Assembly (NCBI GenBank): GCA_018806915.1
Contig: JAGKQI010000092.1
Span: forward strand, 348,501 to 412,500
DNA from: Phytophthora colocasiae
Lineage: Eukaryota; Oomycota; Peronosporomycetes; Peronosporales; Peronosporaceae
DNA: 64,000 nt
Direction: 5' to 3'
Positions 35,501-45,470 of the stretch are shown here, one piece after another; within the stretch, counting starts at the first letter, position 1; each line of letters begins with the position of its first letter. A program made the translations under genes and the position numbers. Below the pieces are notes generated by a model that was not told the DNA's origin, did not search any database, and saw nothing but the letters and a program-made list of their open reading frames with translations.

Positions 35501-38500
35501 AGGCTGCCGTGGAGGCTGCTGTGGAGGAGGACGTTGGTGCTGGGGTCGAAGAGGAAGCCGCTGTCGAAGTGACGGTCGAACCGGAGGCGACGTCGGAGAC
35601 CATGATGGCCGACGAGGAGCAAAGGGAGACTGCAGACACAACAGACACTGCAGACGTGGTCGAGGTGACGGCTGCTGCCGAGGCGCTCGTGTCGGCGGTC
35701 GAGTCCACCGTGGAGGCTGCTGTGGAGGCTGCTGTGGAGGAGGACGTTGCTTCTGTGGTCGAAGAGGAAGCCGCTATCGAAGTGACGGTCGAACCGGAGG
35801 CGACGTCGGAGACCACGATGGCCGGCGAGGAGCAAAGCGAGACTACAGACAATGCAGACACAACAGACACTGCAGACGTGGTCGAGGTGACGGCTGCTGC
35901 CGAGATGCTCGTGTCGGCGGTCGAGTCCACCGTGGAGGCTGCTGTGGAGGCTGCTGTGGAGGAGGACGTTGCTTTTGTGGTCGAAGAGGAAGCCGCTATC
36001 GAAGTGACGGTCGAACCGGAGGCGACGTCGGAGACCACGATGGCCGGCGAGGAGCAAAGCGAGACTACAGACACTGCAGACACAATAGACGTGGTCGAGG
36101 TGACGGCTGCTGCCGAGGCGCTCGTGTCGGTGGTCGAGGCCGCCGAGGAGGCTGCTGTGGAGGCTGCTGTGGAGGAGGACGTTGCTTTTGTGGTCGAAGA
36201 GGAAGCCGCTATCGAAGTGGCGGTCGAACCGGAGGCGACGTCGGAGACCATGATGGCCGACGAGGAGCAAAGGGAGACTGCAGACACAACAGACACTGCA
36301 GACGTGGTCGAGGTGACGGCTGCTGCCGAGGCGCTCGTGTCGGCGGTCGAGTCCACCGTGGAGGCTGCTGTGGAGGCTGCTGTGGAGGAGGACGTTGCTT
36401 CTGTGGTCGAAGAGGAAGCCGCTATCGAAGTGACGGTCGAACCGGAGGCGACGTCGGAGACCACGATGGCCGGCGAGGAGCAAAGCGAGACTACAGACAA
36501 TGCAGACACAACAGACACTGCAGACGTGGTCGAGGTGACGGCTGCTGCCGAGATGCTCGTGTCGGCGGTCGAGTCCACCGTGGAGGCTGCTGTGGAGGCT
36601 GCTGTGGAGGAGGACGTTGCTTTTGTGGTCGAAGAGGAAGCCGCTATCGAAGTGACGGTCGAACCGGAGGCGACGTCGGAGACCACGATGGCCGGCGAGG
36701 AGCAAAGCGAGACTACAGACACTGCAGACACAATAGACGTGGTCGAGGTGACGGCTGCTGCCGAGGCGCTCGTGTCGGTGGTCGAGGCCGCCGAGGAGGC
36801 TGCCGTGGAGGCTGCTGTGGAGGAGGACGTTGCTGCTGCGGTCGAAGAGGAAGCCGCTGTCGAAGTGGCGGTCGAACCGGAGGCGATGTTGGAGACCACG
36901 ATGGCCGACGAGGAGCAAAGGGAGACTACAGACAATGCAGACACAACAGACACTGCAGACGTGGTCGAGGTGACGGCTGCTGCCGAGATGCTCGTGTCGG
37001 CGGTCGAGTCCACCGTGGAGGCTGCTGTGGAGGCTGCTGTGGAGGAGGACGTTGCTTTTGTGGTCGAAGAGGAAGCCGCTATCGAAGTGACGGTCGAACC
37101 GGAGGCGACGTCGGAGACCACAATGGCCGGCGAGGAGCAAAGCGAGACTACAGACAATGCAGACACAACAGACACTGCAGACGTGGTCGAGGTGACGGCT
37201 GCTGCCGAGGCGCTCGTGTCGGTGGTCGAGGCCGCCGAGGAGGCTGCCGTGGAGGCTGCTGTGGAGGAGGACGTTGGTGCTGGGGTCGAAGAGGAAGCCG
37301 CTGTCGAAGTGACGGTCGAACCGGAGGCGACGTCGGAGACCACGATGGCCGGCGAGGAGCAAAGGGAGACTGCAGACACTGCAGACACAACAGACGTGGT
37401 CGAGGTGACGGCTGCTGCCGAGGCGCTCGTGTCGGCGGTCGAGTCGGCAGTCGAGTTCGCCGTGGAGGCTGCTGTGGAGGAGGACGTTGCTGCTGGGGTC
37501 GAAGAGGAAGCCGCTGTCGAAGTGACGGTCGAACCGGAGGCGACGTCGGAGACCACGATGGCCGGCGAGGAGCAAAGCGAGACTACAGACAATGCAGACA
37601 CAATAGACGTGGTCGAGGTGATGGCTGCTGCTGCGGCGCTCGTGTCGGCGGTTGAGTCGGCAGTCGAGTTCGCCGTGGAGGCTGCTGTGGAGGAGGACGT
37701 TGCTGCTGGGGTCGAAGAGGAAGCCGCTGTCGAAGTGACGGTCGAACCGGAGGCGACGTCGGAGACCACGATGGCCGGCGAGGAGCAAAGCGAGACTACA
37801 GACAATGCAGACACAATAGACGTGGTCGAGGTGATGGCTGCTGCTGCGGCGCTCGTGTCGGCGGTCGTGGGGGCTGTCGAGGCCGCCGTGGAGGCTGCTG
37901 TGGAGGAGGACGTTGCTGCTGGGGTCGAAGAGGAAGCCGCTGTCGAAGTGACGGTCGAACCGGAGGCGACGTCGGAGACCACGATGGCCGGCGAGGAGCA
38001 AAGCGAGACTACAGACAATGCAGACACAATAGACGTGGTCGAGGTGACGGCTGCTGCCGAGGCGCTCGTGTCGGTGGTCGAGGCCGCCGAGGAGGCTGCC
38101 GTGGAGGCTGCTGTGGAGGAGGACGTTGCTGCTGCGGTCGAAGAGGAAGCCGCTGTCGAAGTGGCGGTCGAACCGGAGGCGATGTTGGAGACCACGATGG
38201 CCGACGAGGAGCAAAGGGAGACTACAGACAATGCAGACACAACAGACACTGCAGACGTGGTCGAGGTGACGGCTGCTGCCGAGATGCTCGTGTCGGCGGT
38301 CGAGTCCACCGTGGAGGCTGCTGTGGAGGCTGCTGTGGAGGAGGACGTTGCTTTTGTGGTCGAAGAGGAAGCCGCTATCGAAGTGACGGTCGAACCGGAG
38401 GCGACGTCGGAGACCACAATGGCCGGCGAGGAGCAAAGCGAGACTACAGACAATGCAGACACAACAGACACTGCAGACGTGGTCGAGGTGACGGCTGCTG

Positions 38501-41500
38501 CCGAGATGCTCGTGTCGGCGGTCGAGTCCACCGTGGAGGCTGCTGTGGAGGCTGCTGTGGAGGAGGACGTTGCTGCTGGGGTCGAAGAGGAAGCCGCTGT
38601 CGAAGTGACGGTCGAACCGGAGGCGACGTCGGAGACCACGATGGCCGGCGAGGAGCAAAGCGAGACTACAGACAATGCAGACACAATAGACGTGGTCGAG
38701 GTGATGGCTGCTGCTGCGGCGCTCGTGTCGGCGGTTGAGTCGGCAGTCGAGTTCGCCGTGGAGGCTGCTGTGGAGGAGGACGTTGCTGCTGGGGTCGAAG
38801 AGGAAGCCGCTATCGAAGTGACGGTCGAACCGGAGGCGACGTCGGAGACCACGATGGCCGGCGAGGAGCAAAGCGAGACTACAGACAATGCAGACACAAT
38901 AGACGTGGTCGAGGTGACGGCTGCTGCCGAGGCGCTCGTGTCGGTGGTCGAGGCCGCCGAGGAGGCTGCCGTGGAGGCTGCTGTGGAGGAGGACGTTGCT
39001 GCTGCGGTCGAAGAGGAAGCCGCTGTCGAAGTGGCGGTCGAACCGGAGGCGATGTTGGAGACCACGATGGCCGACTAGGAGCAACTGGAGACTACAGACA
39101 ATGCAGACACAACAGACACTGCAGACGTGGTCGAGGTGACGGCTGCTGCCGAGATGCTCGTGTCGGCGGTCGAGTCCACCGTGGAGGCTGCTGTGGAGGC
39201 TGCTGTGGAGGAGGACGTTGCTTTTGTGGTCGAAGAGGAAGCCGCTATCGAAGTGACGGTCGAACCGGAGGCGACGTCGGAGACCACGATGGCCGGCGAG
39301 GAGCAAAGCGAGACTACAGACAATGCAGACACAACAGACACTGCAGACGTGGTCGAGGTGACGGCTGCTGCCGAGATGCTCGTGTCGGCGGTCGAGTCCA
39401 CCGTGGAGGCTGCTGTGGAGGCTGCTGTGGAGGAGGACGTTGCTTTTGTGGTCGAAGAGGAAGCCGCTATCGAAGTGACGGTCGAACCGGAGGCGACGTC
39501 GGAGACCACGATGGCCGGCGAGGAGCAAAGCGAGACTACAGACAATGCAGACACAATAGACGTGGTCGAGGTGACGGCTGCTGCCGAGGCGCTCGTGTCG
39601 GCGGTCGAGTCCACCATGGAGGCTGCTGTGGAGGCTGCTGCAGAGGAGGACGTTGCTGCTGCGGTCGAAGAGGAAGCCGCTGTCGAAGTGGCGGTCGAAC
39701 CGGAGGCGACGTCGGAGACCATGATGGCCGACGAGGAGCAAAGGGAGACTGCAGACACTGCAGACACTGCAGACGTGGTCGAGGTGACGGCTGCTGCCGA
39801 GGCGCTCGTGTCGGCGGTCGAGTCGGCAGTCGAGTTCGCCGTGGAGGCTGCTGTGGAGGAGGACGTTGCTGCTGGGGTCGAAGAGGAAGCCGCTGTCGAA
39901 GTGACGGTCGAACCGGAGGCGACGTCGGAGACCACGATGGCCGGCGAGGAGCAAAGCGAGACTACAGACAATGCAGACACAATAGACGTGGTCGAGGTGA
40001 CGGCTGCTGCCGAGATGCTCGTGTCGGCGGTCGAGTCCACCGTGGAGGCTGCTGTGGAGGCTGCTGTGGAGGAGGACGTTGCTTTTGTGGTCGAAGAGGA
40101 AGCCGCTATCGAAGTGACGGTCGAACCGGAGGCGACGTCGGAGACCATGATGGCCGACGAGGAGCAAAGGGAGGCTGCAGACATTACAGACACAACAGAC
40201 ACAACAGACGTGGTCGAGGTGACGGCTGCTGCCGAGGCGCTCGTGTCGGCGGTCGAGTCCACCATGGAGGCTGCTGTGGAGGCTGCTGCAGAGGAGGACG
40301 TTGCTGCTGCGGTCGAAGAGGAAGCCGCTGTCGAAGTGACGATCGAACCGGAGACGACGTCGGAGACCACGATGGCCGACGAGGAGCAAAGGGAGACTGC
40401 AGACACTGCAGACACAACAGACGTGGTCGAGGTGACGGCTGCTGCCGAGGCGCTCGTGTCGGCGGTCGAGTCCACCGTGGAGGCTGCTGTGGAGGCTGCT
40501 GTGGAGGAGGACGTTGCTGCTGCGGTCGAAGAGGAAGCCGCTGTCGAAGTGGCGGCCGAACCGGAGGCGATGTCGGAGACCGCGATGGGCGACGATGAAC
40601 AAAGGGAGACTGCAGACACTGCAGACACAACAGACACAACAGACGTGGTCGAGGTGACGGCTGCTGCCGAGGCGCTCGTGTCGGCGGTCGAGTCCACCGT
40701 GGAGGCTGCTGTGGAGGCTGCTGTGGAGGAGGACGTTGCTTCTGTGGTCGAAGAGGAAGCCGCTGTCGAAGTGGCGGCCGAACCGGAGGCGATGTCGGAG
40801 ACCGCGATGGGCGACGAGGAACAAAGGAAGACTGTAGACACTACAGACACTGCAGACACAACAGACGTGGTCGAGGTGACGGCTGCTGCCGAGGCGCTCG
40901 TGTCGGCGGTCGAGTCCACCGTGGAGGCTGCTGTGGAGGCTGCTGTGGAGGAGGACGTTGCTGCTGCGGTCGAAGAGGAAGCCGCTGTCGAAGTGGCGGC
41001 CGAACCGGAGGCGATGTCGGAGACCGCGATGGGCGACGAGGAACAAAGGAATACTGTAGACACTACAGACACTGCAGACACAACAGACGTGGTCGAGGTG
41101 ACGGCTGCTGCCGAGGCGCTCGTGTCGGCGGTCGAGTCCGCCGAGGAGGCTGCTGTGGAGGCTGCTGCAGAGGAGGACGTTGGTGCTGCGGTCGAAGAGG
41201 AAGCCGCTGTCGAAGTGGCGGTCGAACCGGAGGCGATGTTGGAGACCACGATGGCCGACGAGGAGCAAAGGGAGACTGCAGACACAACAGACACTGCAGA
41301 CGTGGTCGAGGTGACGGCTGCTGCCGAGATGCTCGTGTCGGCGGTCGAGTCCACCGTGGAGGCTGCTGTGGAGGCTGCTGTGGAGGAGGACGTTGCTTTT
41401 GTGGTCGAAGAGGAAGCCGCTATCGAAGTGACGGTCGAACCGGAGGCGACGTCGGAGACCATGATGGCCGACGAGGAGCAAAGGGAGACTGCAGACATTA

Positions 41501-43500
41501 CAGACACAACAGACACAACAGACGTGGTCGAGGTGACGGCTGCTGCCGAGGCGCTCGTGTCGGCGGTCGAGTCCACCATGGAGGCTGCTGTGGAGGCTGC
41601 TGTGGAGGAGGACGTTGCTGCTGCGGTCGAAGAGGAAGCCGCTGTCGAAGTGACGATCGAACCGGAGACGACGTCGGAGACCACGATGGCCGACGAGGAG
41701 CAAAGCGAGACTGCAGACACTGCAGACACAACAGACACTGCAGACGTGGTCGAGGTGAGGGCTGCTGCCGAGGCGCTCGTGTCGGCGGTCGAGTCCACCA
41801 TGGAGGCTGCTGTGGAGGCTGCTGCAGAGGAGGACGTTGCTGCTGCGGTCGAAGAGGAAGCCGCTGTCGAAGTGACGATCGAACCGGAGACGACGTCGGA
41901 GACCACGATGGCCGACGAGGAGCAAAGGGAGACTGCAGACACTGCAGACACAACAGACGTGGTCGAGATGACGGCTGCTGCCGAGGCGCTCGTGTCGGTG
42001 GTCGAGTCCGCCGAGGAGGCTGCTGTGGAGGAGGACGTTGGTGCTGCGGTCGAAGAGGAAGCCGCTGTCGAAGTGGCGGTCGAACCGGAGGCGATGTTGG
42101 AGACCACGATGGCCGACGAGGAGCAAAGGGAGACTACAGACAATGCAGACACAACAGACACTGCAGACGTGGTCGAGGTGACGGCTGCTGCCGAGATGCT
42201 CGTGTCGGCGGTCGAGTCCACCGTGGAGGCTGCTGTGGAGGCTGCTGTGGAGGAGGACGTTGCTGCTGCGGTCGAAGAGGAAGCCGCTGCCGAAGTGACG
42301 GTCGAACCGGAGGCGACGTCGGAAACCACGATGGCCGGCGAGGAGCAAAGCGAGACTACAGACAATGCAGACACAACAGACACTGCAGACGTGGTCGAGG
42401 TGACGGCTGCTGCCGAGGCGCTCGTGTCGGCGGTCGAGTCCGCCGAGGAGGCTGCTGTGGAGGCTGCTGCAGAGGAGGACGTTGCTGCTGCGGTCGAAGA
42501 GGAAGCCGCTATCGAAGTGGCGGTTGAACCGGAGGCGACGTCGGAGACCACGATGGCCGACGAGGAGCAAAGCGAGACTACAGACACTGCAGACACAATA
42601 GACGTGGTCGAGGTGACGGCTGCTGCCGAGGCGCTCGTGTCGGTGGTCGAGTCCGCCGAGGAGGCTGCTGTGGAGGCTGCTGTGGAGGCTGCTGTGGAGG
42701 AGGACGTTGGTGCTGCGGTCGAAGAGGAAGCCGCTGTCGAAGTGGCGGCCGAACCGGAGGCGACGTCGGAGACCGCGATGGCCGACGAGGAGCAATGGGA
42801 GACTGCAGACACTGTTGACACTGCAGACGTGGTCGAGATGAAGGATTGTGTGGCTTTAGAGACTGAGTTGGAAAGTGCGTTGGCGGTCGCTGATGTTGTT
42901 GACAACTTTGGTGGAGAAGGTGTCACTGAGTTGTTTGGAGGTGTGACAGTGGCGATGGAGGTTACTGAAGAGACGAATGAGACTGCACCGAATACTATCG
43001 ATGAATTAGACGAGATGGAGCTGGAGGGTGTGGTCGAAGCTACTACACTGGAACTCGTCAATGCAGTTAAAGTGAAAGCAACTTCTCCTCGTGTTGTGTC
43101 TACTGCTGCTGTGACTAGTGCCGTCATCGGCACATTGCTGGGGCTTATTGACACCGTCGAGCTTGAACTTGAGGACACGGACGACTGGGATACGGCTGCA
43201 TGCATTGCTCCAGCTCTAGAAGATGCTAACAGGAGGCTCACGAGCTTGGAGGAGGACGCACTAAAGGGCACCACCACCACGCCACCGAAGTCCACTATTA
43301 CCGCTGTGCAACCTTGGAGCTACAACAAAAAAGACGACGTACTACCCGAGTCTAGGGATGACGACGTCCGAGACGCTGACTTCGTCGAACTAGTCGAACT
43401 TCCTGAACCAAGTCCAGCCGAGATGTCTGTAGCGGCCATCGGTACGGCTGTGGTGGGGGCACTTCTCGATATCGTCGACACCATTGACCCTGATGTCTGA
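2524..43500 (+). CDS. Giant Tudor-like/ARM-repeat protein with massive acidic Ala-Val-Glu tandem repeats (5 exons; broken as sequenced)
   Basis: Proposed exons are 2524-3144, 3212-3647, 3717-3888, 3950-4047 and 4125-43500. All four introns (67, 69, 61 and 77 bp) are GT-AG and keep phase. Exon 1 has a Tudor-like beta-barrel segment at about residues 10-62 (GVGDYVTVKPKPSD, VDVFYADG), then a Lys/Arg/Ser-rich linker. Exons 1-5 encode ARM/HEAT-like helices (CGCLAVLAQTS, VLTELSDYGGPSTVASL, CLASNSSAAAESLRELGAI, IIRFSAAALREIAE). Exon 5 continues with a Ser/Arg/Pro-rich basic part, an acidic part, a degenerate helix motif (7.2-9.7 kb), a 62-copy 402-bp array, a 37-copy array of about 213 bp, and a unique end (EMSVAAIGTAVVGALLDIVD... 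stop at 43500). No signal peptide or membrane span is seen. As printed, 21 frame-breaking indels lie in the first array and a TAG at 39076 in the second. Discounting the indels, the exons sum to 40,701 bp, divisible by three, or about 13,566 residues (roughly 1.3-1.4 MDa). Function is unknown; a cytoskeletal or scaffold role is only a guess. A pseudogene remains possible. Confidence 0.72.
7206..9700 (+). repeat. About 11 degenerate copies of a short helix motif preceding the tandem arrays
   Basis: Within exon 5 a motif of about 25-30 residues recurs every 60-110 codons, with the pattern xMAxAIxxxVxGIIAxSLExxV. Clear copies start near 7206 (VQMAKAIQDSVNGIIALSL), 7410 (ASVAVGNYVNGMIALSV), 7670 (TTIAISRNIDGIIALSLE), 7855, 8150, 8430, 8625, 8820, 9115, 9425 and 9615. 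They are joined by acidic, Pro-rich linkers of variable length. The spacing and amphipathic pattern suggest single helices on flexible linkers. The same pattern reappears inside the 134-residue unit (VEVAAASVAVVAALAETVDA) and at the C-terminus (MSVAAIGTAVVGALLDIVDT), so these look like the ancestral units. Confidence 0.7.
9767..34941 (+). repeat. Tandem array 1: 62 complete copies plus a partial 63rd copy of a 402-bp coding repeat
   Basis: Units begin at GAG TCT GTT (ESVP) at 9767, 10169, 10569, 10971, 11373 and so on to 34690. I located every unit start by eye: most are exactly 402 bp apart, others 399-404, one 409. The 134-residue consensus is about one quarter Ala and one quarter Glu/Asp, rich in Val, with a single Arg and no Lys, His, Cys, Trp or Asn. 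Copies from about 23 onward are nearly identical. Frame-breaking indels sit near 10555, 11632, 12740, 12769, 13244, 14797, 14877, 15147, 15864, 16706, 17597, 18186, 18286, 22117 (+7), 23046, 24224, 26636, 28755, 29733, 29851 and 31456; one in-frame 3-bp deletion lies near 14400. Net length change is -1, which matches the observed span. Confidence 0.95.
34942..42840 (+). repeat. Tandem array 2: about 37 copies of a 67-75-codon coding repeat, with higher-order structure
   Basis: Units start at Pro-Glu-Ala/Thr (PEATSETTMADEEQ) at 34942 and run PE..SET..EEQ..TAD..VVEVTAAAEALVSAVES..VEAAVEEDV..EEEAAVEV. I count 36 full units and a terminal partial one. Lengths differ only by multiples of three. 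The units are more diverged from one another than in array 1. Units 4-6 (35581-36228) are repeated almost exactly as units 7-9 (36229-36876), a 648-bp higher-order repeat. The only break is a TAG at 39076 where other copies have GAG. The core VTAAAEALVSAVES matches VAAAADALVSAVES of array 1, so the two arrays are related at protein level. Confidence 0.93.
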
Positions 43501-43994
43501 TGTATAATGAGTACAACAGTATCTGGTTAGCAGTAGTGAGATAGATATCCATATATGAGACTGCGGCGGACCAAATGATACTAATGAACCTAAGTACGAA
43601 TCGCGATTTAAGCACACTACTCGATAGAGCCGCGTCTTGTGCTTATTTTAAGCCCTAGTACGTCTCGAGATATTCAATAGCCGATCAGTAGTGTTCATCT
43701 AAAAATATGTCTCCATTTTCAAGGCCCCAAAAACTCGACATGTTTAGGTGAGTTGTCGAGTCAATATTGCTCCGTTTTTAATGTTTTGTATATTGATGGA
43801 AAGAACGTGTGAACAGCAGGTGAATAAGAGTACTTTTAAGCCATTTCCCAGTGATTTTCGGTTTCAAATTTTTGATGTCCGGTTAGGTACGATTTTTGAT
43901 TGGTCAACTTCAAACGCGATTATCTCGAAAACTCTAAAAGGTGCATTAGTATCATTTTGTTTGCCGTAGTCTCATATGAGTTCATGTTCGGCCT
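43501..43994. other. Intergenic region between convergent genes
   Basis: This AT-richer stretch of 494 bp lies between the stop of the giant gene and the stop of ALG13. It should hold both 3' untranslated regions. I see no further gene or repeat in it. Confidence 0.6.
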
Positions 43995-44501
43995 TTACTG
44001 CTCCTTAGAGGCTGCGGCTACCCCCATTACGGCGTCTACCAGGTCAGGGAATGCATCTTCATCCGGCAGTGGGTATGGCTGGAGGTTCTCCCAGTTGCCG
44101 GTCTCCAGCACGGCCTGTAAGCCTTGTACCGACGTCTGCAGACAGTATTTTTGGTCGGCCATAGCCTCGGCCAGCTCCGTCTGGTGGTTGTCCATGAGCG
44201 CCGTATTGACCACGACCACGAGCTTCTTCTTGAGCGCCAGACTGTCCATGATGGAGCCAGCACCCGCGTGGCTGATGACCAGGTCGGCCCGGGCCACGTC
44301 GCTCTTGTACTTCGGGTCGTGGCGGTAGAAACTCAGCTCCAGGCCCGGGAACGATGCGCGCGGCTGGTGCTCGCCATGGCCGATCTGCATACGCAGAGAT
44401 GTGAAGCCCCGCGCCGTCAGCGCAGATAGACACTCGTCCGTGTCCAGCGCCCTGACGAGCGCATCGAACTTGGTAGTCCCCACCGTTACGAAGGCGTTCA
44501 T
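43995..44501 (-). CDS. ALG13: ALG13, UDP-N-acetylglucosamine transferase catalytic subunit
   Basis: A 168-residue single-exon ORF with a glycosyltransferase family 28 C-terminal fold. It begins MNAFVTVGTTKFDALV and carries the hallmark SHAGAGSIMDSLALKKKLVVV donor-binding segment near residue 77, followed by NHQTELAEAM near 104. The length is normal for ALG13. The protein pairs with membrane-bound ALG14 at the cytosolic face of the endoplasmic reticulum and adds the second GlcNAc to the dolichol-linked oligosaccharide of N-glycosylation. ALG14 is not in the window. The start is the first ATG, with oomycete promoter-like elements just upstream. The gene is convergent with the giant repeat gene and appears intact. 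Confidence 0.95.
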   Translation of the reverse strand: MNAFVTVGTTKFDALVRALDTDECLSALTARGFTSLRMQIGHGEHQPRASFPGLELSFYRHDPKYKSDVARADLVISHAGAGSIMDSLALKKKLVVVVNTALMDNHQTELAEAMADQKYCLQTSVQGLQAVLETGNWENLQPYPLPDEDAFPDLVDAVMGVAAASKEQ

Positions 44502-44506
44502 TAGCG

Positions 44507-44541
44507 GGATGAAATTGCCCTAAACGCGATGAATGAGCATA
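44507..44541 (-). promoter_or_regulatory. Inr- and FPR-like core promoter of ALG13
   Basis: On the minus strand GCTCATTCA (Inr-like, fits GCTCATTYY in eight of nine positions) is followed about 15 bases later by GCAATTTCATCC, which resembles the oomycete flanking promoter region NCAWTTTNYY. Both lie within 40 bases of the ALG13 ATG. In the classic arrangement the two elements are adjacent; here they are separated. Confidence 0.45.
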
Positions 44542-45396
44542 GTGAAGTCAAGTTGAAAGTATGCCCATAATTAAGCATTTGGTCGGTCACGGTACTACCT
44601 TTCTCGCGACAAGTCGCGGACGGTAACTGTAGCAGCTGTTCTTATAGAGAATATTATCGCGGTGTGTGTCATACAGGGCAGGTAGCGCCTTGCATTCGTC
44701 ACAAGATGTAGCAAATGGTTTTCGATGCTTGTACCAAGCTTCATTCGCTCAAGTGGTCTGTGTGGAGCGCTACGGCGCTTGCGCCCATTGCGCAATTTTC
44801 TGTACAGTGAGCGACATTACTGATCTACATTAATATATGTCAATCACTGTAGTGCATGATTCGGCATTACAATTTTTGCGAACGCACTTCCGTTGAGCCG
44901 GGGAGTACCTCGGACTCCGATTTACGTTTTTTCGGGGTGAAAATAGGACAGAGTATGCAACTTTTGAAATGCTTGAGCCGGGACCAGTGACAATAGTGCC
45001 CAGCTTAACATTATGTGAGCACGGTATACCGGTATTACCTATACTAATGAAGTGGCTACTGGTCGGCTACAGTAACCGTTGCTGGTGTGGCTGGGCGGTG
45101 GCAATGAGTTGCTGGGCAGCATGTACGAGATGCCCCTGCTAATTGAGGTATCTCAGGTTTATACTTTATTGACTGGCTGCAATAGAGCAGCAGTAATAGA
45201 AAAAAAAAACTTGTGACAAGTAAATTTCGATTCACTTTTCAATTTGCCGTTAAAGGATAAAAGCTTCCTCTCGCTACATTACATAGTAGCACTTGTCGTT
45301 GCCAAGTCCTCGCGTCCATCGAGCCGCCGAGTCCAAGTTCCAGTTGAAGCCATTGAGCAACCATCGGGTCACCTTCGAGTAACGTACACACCTTTT
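44542..45396. other. Intergenic region without a recognisable gene
   Basis: About 850 bp of AT-richer sequence with only short ORFs that show no coding character. No RNA gene or clear repeat was recognised. It marks the left edge of a mobile-element island. Confidence 0.5.
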
Positions 45397-45459
45397 CCCC
45401 CCCACCACCCCCCCCCCCCCCCCCCCACCCCCCCCACCCCCCCAAAAAAAAAAAAAAAA
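45397..45459 (+). repeat. Poly-C tract followed by poly-A tract
   Basis: A 47-base run of C with four single A interruptions passes directly into 16 A residues, just before the gag remnant. A second C run of about 13 lies inside the gag remnant near 45830. The true lengths are uncertain because such homopolymers are poorly sequenced. Confidence 0.8.
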
Positions 45460-45470
45460 CTTTCGGAGAG

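Noticed and set aside
35224..43295. Minus-strand ORFs of about 1,400-2,500 codons across array 2 (Ser/Thr/Ala- or Leu/His/Arg-rich)
   Set aside because: Same cause: shadows of a low-complexity acidic repeat whose unit lengths are multiples of three. The sense frame also joins unique sequence on both sides.
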